DNA of 64,000 nt, taken from Deltaproteobacteria bacterium. GTDB taxonomy: Bacteria > UBA10199 > JACPAL01. Position 1 is the stretch's first letter, and every line of letters begins with the position of its first letter. Under the pieces are notes generated by a model. It worked only from the letters and a program-made list of their open reading frames with translations. It ran no database searches and was not told where the DNA came from. Below are positions 63,416 through 64,000 of this stretch, in pieces. The stretch lies in contig JACPAL010000009.1 of assembly GCA_016180855.1 (NCBI GenBank), forward strand, positions 100,511-164,510. The letters run 5' to 3'. The position numbers and the translations under genes were made by a program.

Positions 63416-63859
63416 ATGCAACTTTCCGGGGGTTCTCGAACTTACCTGCCTGTTGATTCTGGTGGAGGTTACCAGCCGACGTCAGGGAACTACGCACTGA
63501 CGACCGGTCTGCTGATGGGGAGTCCGTTCTACTCAACCCGCTACACCGAATTTGATGCCTGGAAAGACGGATTCAGGACAAAACTGACGACCGCCTCGGG
63601 ACTGGGCGGGATGCTTGGGACGTCTCTCGCAATGAACCTCGGGATGAAGGTAGCGATGCCGGGGATTGTGAAAACCGTCTCTCTCTTCGGTATTCATTCA
63701 CCGCTCGCTGCGTTTCTGATCTCAACAACGGCGCTTTCGGCGCTCAGTTCGGGAGGGATGACGTTATTTCAGGGTTGCAATGACGTATGGGCTGCAGAGA
63801 TTGGGATGGATGGAGACGAACATGAGTACCTCTCAGCTCTTCGTTCAGAATCTCTGTGA
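63416..63859 (+). CDS. orphan membrane protein
   Basis: A 147-residue protein with two or three Gly/Ala-rich hydrophobic segments (SGLGGMLGTSLAMNLGMKVAM and SPLAAFLISTTALSALSSGGM) after a polar N-terminus. No family is recognised. The next gene starts inside its 3' end, so it is probably part of an operon running out of the window. Confidence 0.6.
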   Translation: MQLSGGSRTYLPVDSGGGYQPTSGNYALTTGLLMGSPFYSTRYTEFDAWKDGFRTKLTTASGLGGMLGTSLAMNLGMKVAMPGIVKTVSLFGIHSPLAAFLISTTALSALSSGGMTLFQGCNDVWAAEIGMDGDEHEYLSALRSESL

Positions 63860-64000
63860 CGGGATGGTCGGGATGGCGTCTGGCCGAGGGGTCGGTGGAA
63901 CGGTCACAGGGGTTCAATCGAGGCTTTCAACACTTTCATTTGGAAATAGCGTCGCCTGGCAAACGGTCCCCGTTAGAGAATCGGGAGGCGTGGGGGATCG
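63822..64000 (+). CDS. partial gene cut by the window edge
   Basis: The ATG at 63822 opens a frame that stays open to the end of the window (59 codons seen: MSTSQLFVQNLCDGMVGMAS and on). It overlaps the previous gene by 38 bp. It is Gly/Ser/Val-rich, similar in style to the upstream orphan. No family is recognised. Confidence 0.5.
   Translation, partial: MSTSQLFVQNLCDGMVGMASGRGVGGTVTGVQSRLSTLSFGNSVAWQTVPVRESGGVGD

Overview
The window is a gene-dense bacterial chromosome segment of moderate GC content, with many start/stop overlaps. Most genes are housekeeping. There are no rRNA genes, CRISPR arrays, transposases or phage genes. The mix (a TRAP transporter with a TatT-type lipoprotein, HpnCDE squalene genes, an MJ0619/Tes-like radical SAM enzyme, low-complexity lipoproteins, a divergent RelA/SpoT-like protein) suggests an uncultured deltaproteobacterial-grade lineage, for example near Bdellovibrionota or Myxococcota. 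That placement is inference from gene content only.

Layout. 1-5.7 kb: TatT, DctP, DctQ and DctM, then a thiolase and an HNH protein. 5.7-8.1 kb: RluD and two orphan envelope proteins. 8.1-14.6 kb: mutS, amidase, glnD and two small genes. 14.8-18 kb: miaB, bifunctional nuclease, gamma-carbonic-anhydrase-like protein, tilS. 18-26.4 kb: ftsH, folP, glmM, pdxJ, nnrDE, tsaE, lpd. 26.4-28.3 kb: an island of orphan membrane proteins. 28.4-31.1 kb: aspartate kinase and citramalate synthase. 31.2-36.8 kb: a RecB-like nuclease and rhomboid on the minus strand, facing a GbsR-like regulator and hpnC-hpnD-hpnE. 36.8-49 kb: a large lipoprotein, cobalamin adenosyltransferase, greA, a HAD phosphatase, the radical SAM enzyme, a CDP-alcohol phosphatidyltransferase, a divergent RelA/SpoT-like protein, enolase, rimI and an acyltransferase-like membrane protein. 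49-50.3 kb: a 1 kb AT-rich lipoprotein cassette between 65-bp direct repeats that contain a tRNA-Gly 3' end; the remaining tRNA-Gly gene is itself interrupted. 50.4-53.6 kb: a split-HipA (HipBST-type) toxin-antitoxin operon and a lipoprotein with an Ig-like domain. 53.6-64 kb: dnaJ, an alpha/beta hydrolase, nadB, pgsA, dodecin, a DAHP synthase, gpsA, glnE and two orphan membrane proteins running off the end.

Three patterns cut across the genes. (1) In about a dozen genes a sigma70-like promoter sits so close to the start codon that the -35 box begins 34-39 nt before it; this predicts leaderless or nearly leaderless mRNAs. Several genes for exported proteins instead carry strong Shine-Dalgarno leaders. 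(2) A palindromic element of about 123 bp occurs four times between genes, plus one truncated copy. (3) The tRNA-Gly locus has been hit by two independent insertions. All regulatory calls were made by eye and none has been tested.
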